A DNA stretch of 64,000 nucleotides from Dioscorea cayenensis subsp. rotundata. Lineage: Eukaryota; Streptophyta; Magnoliopsida; Dioscoreales; Dioscoreaceae. A model generated the notes under the pieces. It did not search any database and had not been told where the DNA came from. It saw nothing but the letters and a program-made list of their open reading frames with translations. Positions 35,977 through 47,588 of the stretch are shown here, piece by piece. The number at the start of each line of letters is the position of its first letter. The first letter of the stretch is position 1. Made by a program: the position numbers and the translations under genes. The DNA lies in the NCBI RefSeq assembly GCF_009730915.1, contig NC_052474.1, positions 20,743,501-20,807,500 on the forward strand, given 5' to 3'.

Positions 35977-38544
35977 ATGGGCTGCATTTGTTCCAAAGCT
36001 ATCAAAGTCAAGGACCCTTCATACAACAACAAAGATAAAGCCCAAACCAAATCCTCGTTGAAACTCTTCGTTAATTCATCAAGGAGAGACAATGCTGCTG
36101 TTGCCGATGCTGATGCTATCCCTGCTTCCAAACCTCAGCCCAATGTTGTTCTTCATGGGTTTCTTGCTGAGCATGTCGCCGCCGGTTGGCCTGCTTGGCT
36201 TACCTCCGTCGCTTCTGAGGCCGTCAATGGTTGGCTCCCGCGCAAAGCTGAATCGTTTGAGAAGTTAGATAAGGTATGCCTCATGTGGAAAAAAATTGAG
36301 ATTTTGACAATATACCTGTGTGCATTACATTGCTTGTACTTCTTGTTCTTCTTGCTGCAGATTGGGCAGGGGACATATAGTTCTGTGTACAAAGCTCTGG
36401 ATCTTGAAACTGGTAAATTTGTCGCGCTGAAGAAAGTGAGATTCATTAATATGGATCCTGAAAGTGTAAGATTTATGGCGAGGGAGATACATATTCTGCG
36501 AAAGCTTGATCATCCAAATGTATTGAAGCTTCAAGGAATTGTAACTTCTCGGATGTCTGGCAGCTTGTATTTGGTGTTTGAATACATGGAGCATGATCTT
36601 GCTGGACTTGCTGCAACACCTGGGATCAAGTTCTCTGAATCACAGGTTGCTGAAATATTTTTTATTTTTACCTTTGGAGTTGATTTCCTGAGCCAGGTTG
36701 ATTTCTGTTTTCTGTCAAAACTGAACAATTTAAATTGAATTTCAGGTAAAATGCTTCATGAAACAGCTGTTCAGTGGACTTGATCATTGCCATAGTCAGG
36801 GTGTTTTGCATAGAGATATCAAAGGTTCAAACCTGCTGATTGATGGCAATGGCATACTCAAAATAGGAGACTTCGGCCTGGCAACATTTTTCCATCCTGA
36901 TCAGAAACAGCAAATGACAAGCCGTGTTGTAACGCTGTGGTATCGGCCACCGGAGCTTCTTCTAGGTGCTACAGATTATGGTGTCGGTGTTGATCTGTGG
37001 AGCACTGGTTGTATTCTTGCTGAATTGTGTGCAGGGAAACCAATCATGCCAGGAAGAACTGAGGTACTACAACTTAAACATTCTGCAATGTAAATACATA
37101 TGCACATACCGAGCTTGCTCTTGATGATTGAAGTTCTTTCAGGTGGAGCAAATGCACAAAATTTTCAAGCTGTGTGGCTCTCCATCTGAGAAGTTCTGGA
37201 GTACATCAAACCTGTCACATACTAGTTTTAACCCTCAAAGAACTTACCGGCGTTGCGTTAGAGAGACATTCAAGGATTTCCCGGCTTCTGCTTTGGCTCT
37301 TTTGGATACATTATTAGCAATTGAGCCGGCAGAGCGAGGAACTGCAGAGTCTGCCCTTCAGAGTGATGTAAGTTCATTTAGTTTAAACTTGATGTTAGTG
37401 ATGGTTACTGAATGTTGAGTTTCCTCATCAGTTCTTCAGAACAAAGCCTCTTGCTTGTGACCCTTCAAGTTTGCCAAAGTATCCATCAAGTAAAGAACTC
37501 AGTGTGAAGCTTCGGGACGAGGAAAACAAGAGGTAATTTCCTTCGCAAGCACACTGCAACTTCACTAATAATATAAAAACAGAAAAGACAGATCAGTTTA
37601 GCAACCATCAGAAATCAACAAAACTCTTTTGTTCTGCATACATGAAGTTTTATACCTTCCATCAGACAACGAGCAGCTTCGAAAGGGCATGGGGAATCTG
37701 CGAAAGCAGCACGAGAAAACAAAAAAGCAAGCACAGAATCACAGGTATTTATTTCAGTCCAACATTGATTTCGAAGCTCATCAAATCAGACATTTAACCT
37801 TTTTTTCCTGCCGACCTGGTTTGAATAAAAGGCACAATCACAAAACAACCTCAAAAGCGGGAGTAAGCACAATGCAAAAGAGGATGATAGATCAAGACTA
37901 CCATTGAGCCCTCCAGTGGTTAGCAGTCATGGTAATTCCACACGCCATGGTGTATCAGTGAATCACCGAACAGTTCCCAACCGGTCAACAACCACTTTGG
38001 GGCGATCAACCGGTCGGCAGTTGAAGACACAGAGATCATTCAAGCCTCAGGAAGAAGGTGCTGACTTTGACAACTTTGCAGGGTTTGGCACAGTGAAAAA
38101 CAATGCAAGGCCAGATAATCATAGGGATCCAACAAAGAAATCAAACAGAACAGAACACCGATCGAACAACAAATACAACCAGCTTGATGTTGCTGATGGT
38201 TCTAATCATGCACTTGACAGGCCTTGTTCTTCTCATCAAAAGGACATCGGAATCAAGGAAACAACAACAGTGAGTTCTTCAATCGCTTTTCATTTTATGA
38301 TCCAAGAAGAATATTTGTATAGGAATGATCACAATCAGAAAATCATTTTCTAAATGATAACATATATTCGAATGTGCTAATACAGGGCTATGGGACTAAG
38401 AAGAAGATAATTCATTACTCTGGTCCATTAATGTCTTCTGGAAGAAGCATGGAAGAGATGCTAAAAGAGCATGAGAGGCAGATCCAAGAGGCAGTGCGAA
38501 AGGCACGCATCGACAAAGACAAGAGCAGAAAGGACTTCATTTAG
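35977..38544 (+). CDS. CDK-like Ser/Thr protein kinase, IBS1/At1g54610-like, 8 exons
   Basis: Exons: 35977-36273, 36361-36645, 36746-37063, 37143-37367, 37432-37532, 37666-37744, 37832-38269, 38386-38544. All borders are GT-AG and the frame is open for 633 residues. The N-terminus MGCICSK has Gly2 for myristoylation and Cys3/Cys5 for palmitoylation, suggesting membrane attachment. The kinase domain is about 94-376: glycine loop IGQGTYSSVYK (100-110), catalytic Lys123 in VALKK, HRDIKGSN with Asp218, DFG at 236-238, then VVTLWYRPPELLLG and GVDLWSTGCILAEL. The C-terminal ~250 residues are basic and Ser-rich, without a known domain, ending in KIIHYSGPLMSS and ARIDKDKSRKDF, as in plant family members. 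Substrates are unknown; IBS1 in Arabidopsis is linked to BABA priming. No sign of damage. Confidence 0.94.
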
Positions 38545-39064
38545 AAGAGCTTAAACTTGCTCATTCTCTATGGAAGCACATGCTGCTTAAATGTATAAAT
38601 GTTCCTATTTGCCTTTCAAATTGTAAGTAATAGAGGACAGGAACTCACTGATGAAAGTGATCTACAAGTTGTGACCTTGAGTTATAGATAGACAGCCAAC
38701 ATAACAGGATAATTTGTACTTTTTTCTTTAGTTTGTAATTTCTTTCGTTTTTTGGCCAGCCAACATGCTTTCTGTCTAAAAGCAATTTATGATTCCAATC
38801 AGATCAGTTGTAGCGCTCCAAGTGAACATCTCCAGAAGGAGCTAAGATTAAAATTTTAGTTAAAGGAGCACCACCTAACATACAACTATCTTAATGTTGC
38901 TCCATGTAAGAGAAATAAGAAGTTAGAGGATATATGGAAAACAACAACCAGAATGTTATTGTAAACTGATAGTCAACTGGAAATACATGACAAAAACAGA
39001 ATATTTGATAAGGTTGATGTGAAACGAAATGATCCACTGACAGAACCTAAAGAAAGGGTGGGGT
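38545..39064. other. Convergent 3' intergenic space
   Basis: About 520 bases between the kinase gene (+) and the small gene at 39065 (-). Expected to hold both 3' UTRs. Nothing else seen. Confidence 0.6.
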
Positions 39065-40740
39065 TCAACCAACACGACGGGCTTTCTCTTCTTGTCCCAA
39101 CCCAAGTGATTTCTGTGCATTAGAAATTCCCTCCGGATCTGTGAACAACAAAGCAACCATTTGTTAGTCTTCTATTAGCTAATCCAAGGAGAAATCTGAT
39201 TCAAGAAGAAAAAGAGACATTACATTTGTATAAGAGAGGTGCAAGGTTCGTTTGTATGGAAAAGTGTAGGTGGTACATGATACCGGAAGACAAAAATAAT
39301 AACTTTGATTTTTTTGAAAACCTAATGGCATGATGACAGGAATTGCGGAAGAGAATTTTCGAAACATTGCATCAGTGAATAGGCATTTTCTTGGGTTTCA
39401 TGCAACTAACTCAAATTAAAACAAAAAGTCACCTCAATAAGTTTTCCAATTAACATAAATTGATATTACAATGGAAACATGTAAAATGTCAAGCATTTGA
39501 ATGTTGTACGCCAGTAAGCCAAAGGAACATACCAAAAAATTGTGTGAAAATTCGAGTGAAAAAACTCAGATTCCGTGAGACATTGTATTGCATTGTTGGA
39601 GGCAGAGGCTTGACAAGGGTGTCTATGCTGAAGACTCGGCGGAGAAACTACAAGAGTGAATATCCCATCAGAAAATGTTTCAAACAGCCAAAATCAGAGA
39701 ACATGAATAGATTTGCATTATCAAAACTTGTTGGAACAGGGACAGTCTCGCATTCATGTCAAACAACATATATTGCCGAAGGGAGTAGAACAAAGGATTG
39801 GACTTTGCCATCATGAACCTACAACAATTTGACTCATATTCTCCCATTACCAACAGTGCAAATTCCTCTTGCATGTCTGTGTTTCCAAGTAATTCTAACA
39901 CCAATAGCCACTAAAATTACAGGACGAGAAGGAGCTTACTCATTCGTTCGAGCAATCCATCCACTTATTAAACTTCTAGGACCTAGCACCATGCCAGCCC
40001 AAATTCATAGAAATATGCATTATCATAATATTGACCACAATTACATTGTTTCCTCCAATCTCAGGTCATAAACAAGGTCATTAACAACTACATATTCTTC
40101 CTAAAATAACCAATCAATCAATTCTAAGAATATATGTCCTCTGAAATGAAGACCTTACAACCCAACATGAACACCATGATGCATTATTGTGTAACCATTG
40201 GCTGCCAGACTTCCACAACAACTATAACCCCTTGATATGATAACATACAACATCTTGCCCCAATTTCTCAAACACATATAACTCCAATTTCAATCAGCTA
40301 GATTTCCACCAAAAACACAACATTTATACTATCTAATTTTTCAGGAGAACATATTAGATTCTGGATAGGATTGATATGAAATCCAAGAAAAACTACCAAA
40401 AAGAAAGTCTTGAAGAAATCAATGCAAGTCCTGGCTGAGAAAACGAGATTAAAGAAACAAACGAAAGAATGAAGAGTCTCCTCAAAACCCTAAAATCCAC
40501 AAAAGAATGGTGATGATAATAAGACCTGGGCGTTTCGATGGAAGCTGTAGCGGAGCTCGGGGTCGATCTCGGGCTCGTCGCTGAGGTCGAACTTGGAAGA
40601 GACGGAGCGCTTGCGAGGGACGTGCATGGTGGAAGTCTCGCCGGGTTGGCTAGTGACCTTCAGCTTGGCATCGTCGAACTTGCCAGGCTCCTCCTCGCCC
40701 CTCCATGGCGCCGATGATGCAAGGTCCTTCTTCTTCATCT

Positions 40741-40744
<4 letters not shown>
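39065..40744 (-). CDS. Conserved small plant protein of unknown function, 3 exons
   Basis: Minus-strand exons: 40526-40744, 39533-39647 and 39065-39138, GT-AG borders, open frame of 135 residues. Exon 1 encodes MKMKKKDLASSAPWRGEEEP, then KLKVTSQPGETSTMHVPRKR and DPELRYSFHRNAQ. Exon 2 encodes FLRRVFSIDTLVKPLPPTMQ and NVSRNLSFFTRIFTQFF. Exon 3 encodes DPEGISNAQKSLGLGQEEKA and a TGA stop. I recognise this as a small protein conserved among plants but know no name or function for it. It is hydrophilic with one hydrophobic-aromatic segment (NLSFFTRIFTQFF), no signal peptide and no clear membrane helix. The start could be either of two near ATGs (40744 or 40738). The 5' UTR contains a (CT)n run. 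Confidence 0.85.

Positions 40745-40773
<29 letters not shown>
40745..40773. repeat. (CT)n microsatellite in the 5' UTR
   Basis: About 29 bases of pure CT repeat directly upstream of the start codon of the minus-strand gene; on the transcript it reads (GA)n, common in plant 5' UTRs and promoters. Confidence 0.9.
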
Positions 40774-40775
<2 letters not shown>

Positions 40776-40950
40776 GTTCTTCCACAAAACCAAAAGAGGA
40801 AAGAGATAAGGATCTCAAACTCTCAAATTCTGAATTTTTATAACAAAATAAATATAAAAAATAAAGAGTTTGATAGAATTTAACGAATAAATAAATTATT
40901 TAGTTTTTTTATATATAATTTTAAAAAAAAATTATACTAACAACAGCAAA

Positions 40951-40959
40951 TATAATAAA
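40951..40959. repeat. Left target-site duplication of MULE B
   Basis: TATAATAAA directly before the element; identical to 47104-47112. Confidence 0.85.
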
Positions 40960-41310
40960 GGGTTGTTCACTCCTCGTCATTTTTAAAACTTTCCAAAAAC
41001 CCCTCCAACTTTTGCACACCCCGGACATCCCTTCGTTATATTTTACATTCTCTATAACCCCCCGCCGGTAAGTTGAAGTGGGTCCATGATATGAAATTCC
41101 TTTTTGCTATTGCAAAAGGAGGGAAAAAATGATGCTCAATCATATCATGTCCGAACTTTATCGATAGTTTTCAATTTTGTTTGCCTCCCTGCTTGTTTTT
41201 TTCTCAAACAAAGTTTTAGAAGGCTCATATCTTGTTCTTCTTCGTTCTTGTTCTTCTTTTTTTCTTCTTCCTCATTCTGGTGTACTCAATTTTAACTTTC
41301 TTCCGATTAA

Positions 41311-41560
41311 ATTATGGAGAGTTTTTGTGCTATTGTTAGATACAACGGGGAGGGGTCTAGTGCTACTCGTTCACTGCACCGACTTCTTGGGAATGAGTGT
41401 TAGTCGAAATATATGCGCGATGGGGTCTCGATATTTCCCGTGTCGAGGTGAAGTTTATCACACCCTGATGGACATAAAACGGTTTGTCTCATGCGCCACG
41501 TGCACTCCATCTTCAAATGTACTCGTTGTTGATCTTGTTGTTGGGGACGGATGATGTGGC
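41311..41560 (+). pseudogene. N-terminal remnant of MULE transposase in MULE B
   Basis: Starts with ATGGAGAGTTTTTGTGC, encoding MESFCAIVRYNGEG, and aligns with the minus-strand sequence of MULE A from about 25915 downward (shared: GACTTCTTGGGAAT, GCGATGGGGTCTCGA). The rest of the transposase is absent; motif blocks follow. Too short and broken to encode a working protein. Confidence 0.6.
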
Positions 41561-42729
41561 ATCGTATCCTACTAAAAACGAGTTCTCCTCGTTGTAAGTT
41601 TCTTCTCGTTTATGTTTATATAGTTGTAGAAGCTAATTATTGTTTAATTATCCATGTCTATGTTTAAATTTATCAAGTTTCCATTTAAACAATATTATCT
41701 CCGCTTTAACTTATTAACTTATTGTTTAACTTCTCACGTCAAATACAGATTAGTCGCTGACAAGGAGACCCGATGATGTGGCATCGTATCCTACTGGAAA
41801 TAACGGTTTTTCCACGTCACCTTCGGTGTTGTCGACAACGAGACCGATGCCTGTGACGAGAAGGCAAGCTGGGCGTTCTAGGCGAAAAGAGGATCGAGTC
41901 GTAGGCGTCCCGAGGACGGTGAGTTGCGTTGTAGCCATCTGCACGCTTCGGCCACAATCGCAGATCGTCGCAATGAATCTGCTGCAGAGTAGCCATTGTC
42001 TATATACTTCTTAGTATTGTTTAAATATTGAACTTTATATTTAAATACATCCATTACTCGCTTTAAATATTGACTTCTCTATTTAAATTTGTTTTTATCG
42101 TTTAAACTATATTTTTTTATCCGCTTAAAAATATACAACGCGATGGTGCCAGCGGTTCCCCAGCGTGAATTAATGCACGCTCGTTACCCAAGTGTTTCCA
42201 CTCCCGTCGCACATAAAAAAATCGAAGCCAGGGCAGCGAGTCGTTGGATTTCGCAGTATAAATGGGAAGGAAGAACCATTTCGTTGAACATACTCTACTG
42301 GCGCAACCACTCCTCTTCCTCTTCTTCTTGTGTGATGGTCATCCTGTCGAGTCGAACATTTGGTGTTCACGACATTCAAACCACATTTTTTAGATCATAA
42401 ACTTTTTACAGGATGTGTCATGATTGTTTTCCTCTTGTCATCCGTAGAACAACTCGTAGGGTGAAAACTTTCTTTTTTTCTTGCCTAAGGCGAAATGCTC
42501 GCATTCTTGCTCTACTGTAAGCAAACGACGAAGTGCGTTTCGCCTGGGTCAAGAAAAGAAGGTTTCACTTACAAGTTGATCATGGATGATTACCGAATAA
42601 GGTTCATCACATATCCTTTAAAAAAAGAACTTGATCTATAAAAAATGTGGTCTCGACTGGAGCGAGTGTTGTGGACACCCTATTCAAAGGTATACTTGGG
42701 ACGATTCCGAGGTCCGTGATGGTTACGCT

Positions 42730-43520
42730 CATCCGTTAAACGGAGAGTTTGAAGCTTAAACGAGAATTTTTTTGTATTGTCTTACATTCTATTTTTTTAT
42801 CGAGATTTGTATTTTTAAGTAAAGGTCATTGTAATTATGCTGATATTTAATAATAAAATGAATGTTGTATTGTATTGTATTAAATGTATTTTTATCAGAA
42901 ATTTGTATTTTAAGTACATTTCATTGTAATTACGTTGATACTTTATAAGAAAATGTTAAACTGAGAAAATGAAATTTAAACAGAGCAAAATAAAGTTAAA
43001 GGGAATAAATGTTATCAGAGATTTGTATTTTAAGTAAGTTGATATTGAATAAGAAAATGAATATTGTATTGTATTGTCTTAAGTGAACATTCTATTTTTA
43101 TCAGAGATTTGTATTTTAGATACATTACATTGTAATTAAGTTGATATAATACAATAAGAAAATGTTAAACAGAGAAAAATCAAGTTAAAGGGAGAAACTG
43201 ATACTTAAACGGTATTTTAAACAGAAACTTTGTTATTTTAAATAGAGAGTTTCAATACCTTAGACTGGGAGCTGATGAAATGCCGAATGCTTCAACGAGA
43301 ATTCTTCAGAGGGAAATATAAGTTGTTAAACGGTAAACTCTTAATTCTTAAATATTGATATCATTTGTTAAACAGAGACCTATATTATTAAACAGAGATA
43401 CAAATAGTTAAACGGAGACAACAAAACTTAAACGGTAAAAGCTCATTATTTAAACGGAGACCTCATTTTTACAACTGGAACCATATTAACTGAAAGGGTA
43501 AACGTAGATTATAAACATTA
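42730..43520. repeat. TTAAACGGAGA-like motif block of MULE B
   Basis: Many copies of TTAAACGGAGA, TTAAACAGAGA and close variants spaced irregularly (about 15-60 bases), with longer AT-rich near-repeats containing GAGATTTGTATTTTAAGTA (near 42800, 42900, 43020 and 43105). Same motif as in MULE A's left arm, read on the opposite strand. Confidence 0.75.
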
Positions 43521-44188
43521 CACAAATCACAACAATCAAAAAATCATTTCGATCGTGTACACAGATGAAAATGTAAAACAAAACAAAAACCATAGCCGAG
43601 AGATCTCCCTGCAGACTAACAAAACCCCAGCCGATAAATCCCCACGCAGGCTTCAATGTCTTCCAAGAAAAACAAAATCACAAAACAAAACCGAAAAATG
43701 TCTTTTCGTAACAGAATAGTTACAAAAAAAAACTATAATCAATACATTAGATTGCAAAGTGATGAAATGCCGAATACTTGCGCGGGACTTCTCCTTCGAG
43801 ACGCCGGTGGAAAGGAAAGAGCTGGAGACGCGAGTTGAGAGAAGACAAATGGTTGGAGACGCGAGTTGAGAGAAGACAAGTAGCTGTAGTCCTAAGAAAA
43901 ACCCACCCACTTCCTCTCACACCGCCGAAATGGGTGCAGCCATGATGTCACACCCACCCCTTCTACCGAGATAAATGTGGCACCCATCGCTTAAAAATTC
44001 CCTTTTTAACCGAAACCGACACCTGCTTTTTAAACAAAAATTAGACCTACAAGTTATAATTTACAACTTTACACCAACTGCAGGATTCAAATACAGAAAT
44101 ACAACAAATATAATAACTCAAATTTGCGGGTACAACCGCTACAAGATCACGATACCAACAAATATAAAGAAAAGTATGGGACCCACTG

Positions 44189-46934
44189 CAGTCTTGGACC
44201 TTACCTTGACTAGCTCTAAACTTGAACAGGCAATCTAGGGTCTTGCTCCCCGCAGATTCAAAGACATTCAGCTGGTCGGTAGTGGCTTAATAATTTCAAA
44301 TACTCAAATACAGTATATATATATAGTATATAAATATCAATTTCTCAAATACCATAATTCTAGCAAAATACGTCTTTAAAGAACTTTTGAAACATAAACT
44401 CATCATAAATCAATATCAAATCAATTTTCTAAGAAAATCCAAATTGTTGTGAGAGACTCGCCTCCCTAAGAAGCGGACAGTGGGCTTCGCCCTCATCACA
44501 ACCCAAAAATAACAAGTAATATAAAAAAATTCATTCTCAATTCCACGACCGAAAAACTCTCCCCACTTAGCCGTCAGCGACTAGGTTAGGAGCCGCCAGG
44601 TCTTGCATCCCTGAGCGTTGGCCCATCGGTCCCATGTGGTGACTCCGGGATCCCGATGTATAATCCAATCGTGGGCTCTACGCTCCCACCGATCCGGACA
44701 AATCAACACTCGTGTCCACCACGCCACCTCTAAAGGGCCGGCCCTGGGGACCCACTCATCGCATGAGTCGGGCCTTAGCCCGCGTCACCATCCAAACCAA
44801 CATGTAAATACAAAGAATAAAACAATCAGTATAAATCACATCATAGGGATCCTTATCCAGGGACAAGCATTCATATCACGAAAATAAACATCATTTCCAC
44901 AAAAGCCCAATGTCAAAAAGTATAACAATGCATAAAACCAAGTAAAAATCCAGATCCATGATACCATTCCTATTCCGGGAATGAAAACCAATTCCACAAA
45001 TATTGTTGGTAAAACATTTTAAAATGCTCACATGATTTCACAAATCATTCCAAATCAAAAGCATATATAACCATCAAAAAATAAATACATGAATTGAATA
45101 ATTAAATCACATATACATGTATTTTCACTATTCACAAATACGTATAATTATACTGAAACCGATGTATCAATACGATTTTCAGGAACATCATCGGCAAGTA
45201 AATATACGTATATTTTAACCTTATACGCAAATTAAACATGATAAAATGAAATACTTAAATAATTATTTCCAAAATACTAGCCATTAAACAGTTATTTCAA
45301 AATAATAATAATTAATTAATTTTTTAAAATAATAGCCACTACCAACTCACCTGGTGTCCTTGGGTTAATTCCCAGACCTGGAACTCCCTCCCAAGCCTGA
45401 ACAACACCCTAATGAATAATATAATAAAAAAATAAATATCACATTTGAAAACCCAAAAGAAAAATACAAAAAAACCAAGAATTGACTCTCTAATTGGGCC
45501 CACTTATTCCAATCGGTTAAAAACTCGGCCTTGAATAGTTAAATCGGTCTCCAATTGCACTTAAATTAACTTAATTTAGGCTAAACACTGCTGAACCAAT
45601 TTGAACCAAGATCAATTCCACTGAACCAAGTTTAATTGCACTGAACCAAATTCAATTTCACTGAACCAGATTGAACCAACCCAATTCTTATACAAAAATT
45701 TCCTGGACCAACTTGGTTCAACCGAACCCAAATTTTTCTTGAATTGGTTCAGCCAAAAATCCTTAGCCCAACATCCAAAACCAAGCCCAAATCGATCTCA
45801 ACCAACTCAAATTAACCAAACAATTCAAGTCCAACCACACTCAATTTGATTTGATCAAACCTAGACCAAATTAATTCAATTAAACCCAACCACACCAATT
45901 CTCATTCAAACCCAAGTCCATCTCAACTTGATTTGATCAAGCCCAACTCAACCAAATCAACTCAACTCAACCAAATCAATTCCAACTTGGTTTAATCTAA
46001 TCAAATCAATTGGACTAACTCAACCCATTTCAATCCAACAATCATCATTAACACCTTAATCATCATAATCATCAATTTAATTAACTAAACCAAATTTTTA
46101 ATCTCGTCATGCTACATGAATGCTACAAAGAAAACCGAAAATCTCATCCTCCATTTTAAAACAAAAAATTCAACTCAAATACTAAGATTTTTCCAAAAAT
46201 AACTTCAAGATTCATCATCAATAACAATCAAGCAAGTTTTTATTAATCAAAACCAAGTCCAAATCTCACAATAACAAGATAAAAACTTTAGCATCTTTTG
46301 CCCAAGTTTTCAACCAAATAAAAATGCATCATTTCAACCAAATAACTCTTACCAAGCAAGCAAACACTCCGTGAACTTTCTCCCAAGATTCTCCAAGCTC
46401 CAAACTCCTTCAGTCCCTCCCATTTTTCCTTTTCATTTTCATTTTCATTTTTTTCATCTCTCTCACGGAGTTCGTAGTAGCGAGTGGTGGAGAAGGAGAT
46501 GAACAATCATCAAAAGTCTAGATTTTTTCTCTCAATTAACTATTCAGCCGAAATTCACTTTTTAGTCCCTCAAAAACTTAACTTCTTACAAAACAGTCCC
46601 TGAAAAACTCACAAATGGTCCCTGGATTATAAAATAATATTCTCAAAAAGGTCCTTTAAAAATTATCCAATGGTCCTTGGATTATAACACAATATTTCCA
46701 AATGATCCCTTCAACTTACCTTTCAGTCCTTGGTTTCCGAAATATTTTATATCAATCCTTTTTCTATTACTCTTTAACCCAAAAATCTTTTATAAACTTT
46801 TTACACTTAAGTCGCTTGCATCGTCCACTCGGGCTTTCTCAACAATATTACTCACGTAGAAAAATCTATCGAACTATATAGTAATATCTCGAATATATTT
46901 TTCCAACGAGTTAATCATAGGTTCGAGTATTACA
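44189..46934 (-). mobile_element. Fossil LTR-retrotransposon sequence (probable solo LTR) inside MULE B
   Basis: On the minus strand it begins TGTAATACTCGAACC, a typical start of long plant Ty3/gypsy (chromovirus-like) LTRs. It includes GC-richer stretches near 44450-44770 and a low-complexity stretch of CAACCAAATCAA-like words near 45560-46030. No gag-pol sequence is present, so a solo LTR is likely. The right end is fairly clear; the left end is approximate (44.0-44.2 kb). It lies wholly inside MULE B and so was inserted after it. Confidence 0.5.
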
Positions 46935-47103
46935 CACTGACTTTCCCGTCGAGGGCATTTTCGTCCATAAAATTTAAAAAACACTTTGTTTAATGCCGTT
47001 ACGTACTTTGGGGGTTTGTGTAAAAGGAAGGGGTTTTTGGGGATTGCAAAACTATGGGAGTTTTTTTGGCAAAGTTTGGGGGGTTTTTTTTAGCAATTCT
47101 ACC

Positions 47104-47112
47104 TATAATAAA
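47104..47112. repeat. Right target-site duplication of MULE B
   Basis: TATAATAAA directly after the element; identical to 40951-40959. Confidence 0.85.
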
Positions 47113-47186
47113 TGTACTTTAAAAATAATGTTTTCAACATAATCCGATAAATTCAAATGACTGCAAAAAAAAAGAAAAATTATAAA

Positions 47187-47260
47187 TGGTCCCGGCGGGG
47201 CTCGAACCCGCGACCTTCGGCTCATAAGACCAACGCTCTAACCAACTGAGCTACGGGACC
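47187..47260 (-). tRNA. tRNA-Ile(UAU)
   Basis: The minus strand folds as a full cloverleaf: acceptor stem GGTCCCG/CGGGACC with discriminator A, D arm with AGTTGGTTA loop, anticodon stem TTGGT/GCCGA with 7-base loop CTTATGA giving anticodon UAU, variable AGGTC, T arm GCGGG-TTCGAGC-CCCGC. Internal A and B box sequences are canonical. No intron and no encoded CCA. T-rich sequence follows the gene on the minus strand (plus-strand A-rich run at 47167-47180), fitting Pol III termination. It reads AUA codons after C/A base-pairing of position 34. The anticodon was read from the loop; no isotype model was run. Confidence 0.9.
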
Positions 47261-47588
47261 TCAACAACCAGGATTTTAAAATTAGAAATATATTACTAAA
47301 TAACCAATAAAGACAAAAAAAGACAGAAAACCATACATTTATATTACTTATATGTAGCAGTAGCAGAATTGTTACAAGTCACTTGAAAATTATTGCTGGG
47401 ATGAGTAATAAACACAAAAAAGAAAATAATAAATTGAGATTCAATTAAGTTTTTTAAAAATAATAAGATCACTCTCTGCAAAAGAACACAAGCCTGATGG
47501 CAAACAAGGCTTAAAGACAAATTTCAAAGTGCGGAATTTACAGCCAGCAAGAGTTTAAAGAGAAGGGTAAGGAATAAGAGTTTGATCT

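Larger units (their letters stand above)
40960..47103. mobile_element. Mutator-like element (MULE B), internally deleted, with an LTR fossil inside
   Basis: A 6,144-base element bounded by perfect 9-bp duplications TATAATAAA (40951-40959 and 47104-47112). The left arm starts GGGTTGTTCACTCCTCG and matches the right arm of MULE A read on the minus strand. The right arm, read on the minus strand, starts GGTAGAATTGCTAAAA and matches the left arm of MULE A. B is therefore inverted relative to A. The plus strand at 41311 carries the start of the transposase gene, but core and SWIM parts are missing. A fossil LTR fills about 44.2-46.9 kb. The element has decayed and is non-autonomous. Confidence 0.85.

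Noticed and set aside
45560-46030. Repeated AACCAA/TCAATT words as a possible CRISPR-like or coding repeat
   Set aside because: Irregular low-complexity sequence inside a fossil LTR, with no constant repeat or spacer length, in a plant nuclear genome.
47187-47260. Reading the tRNA as tRNA-Met(CAU)
   Set aside because: The stretch TCTTATGAG could suggest CAU, but with a proper 5-bp anticodon stem the 7-base loop is CTTATGA and the anticodon is UAU (Ile).
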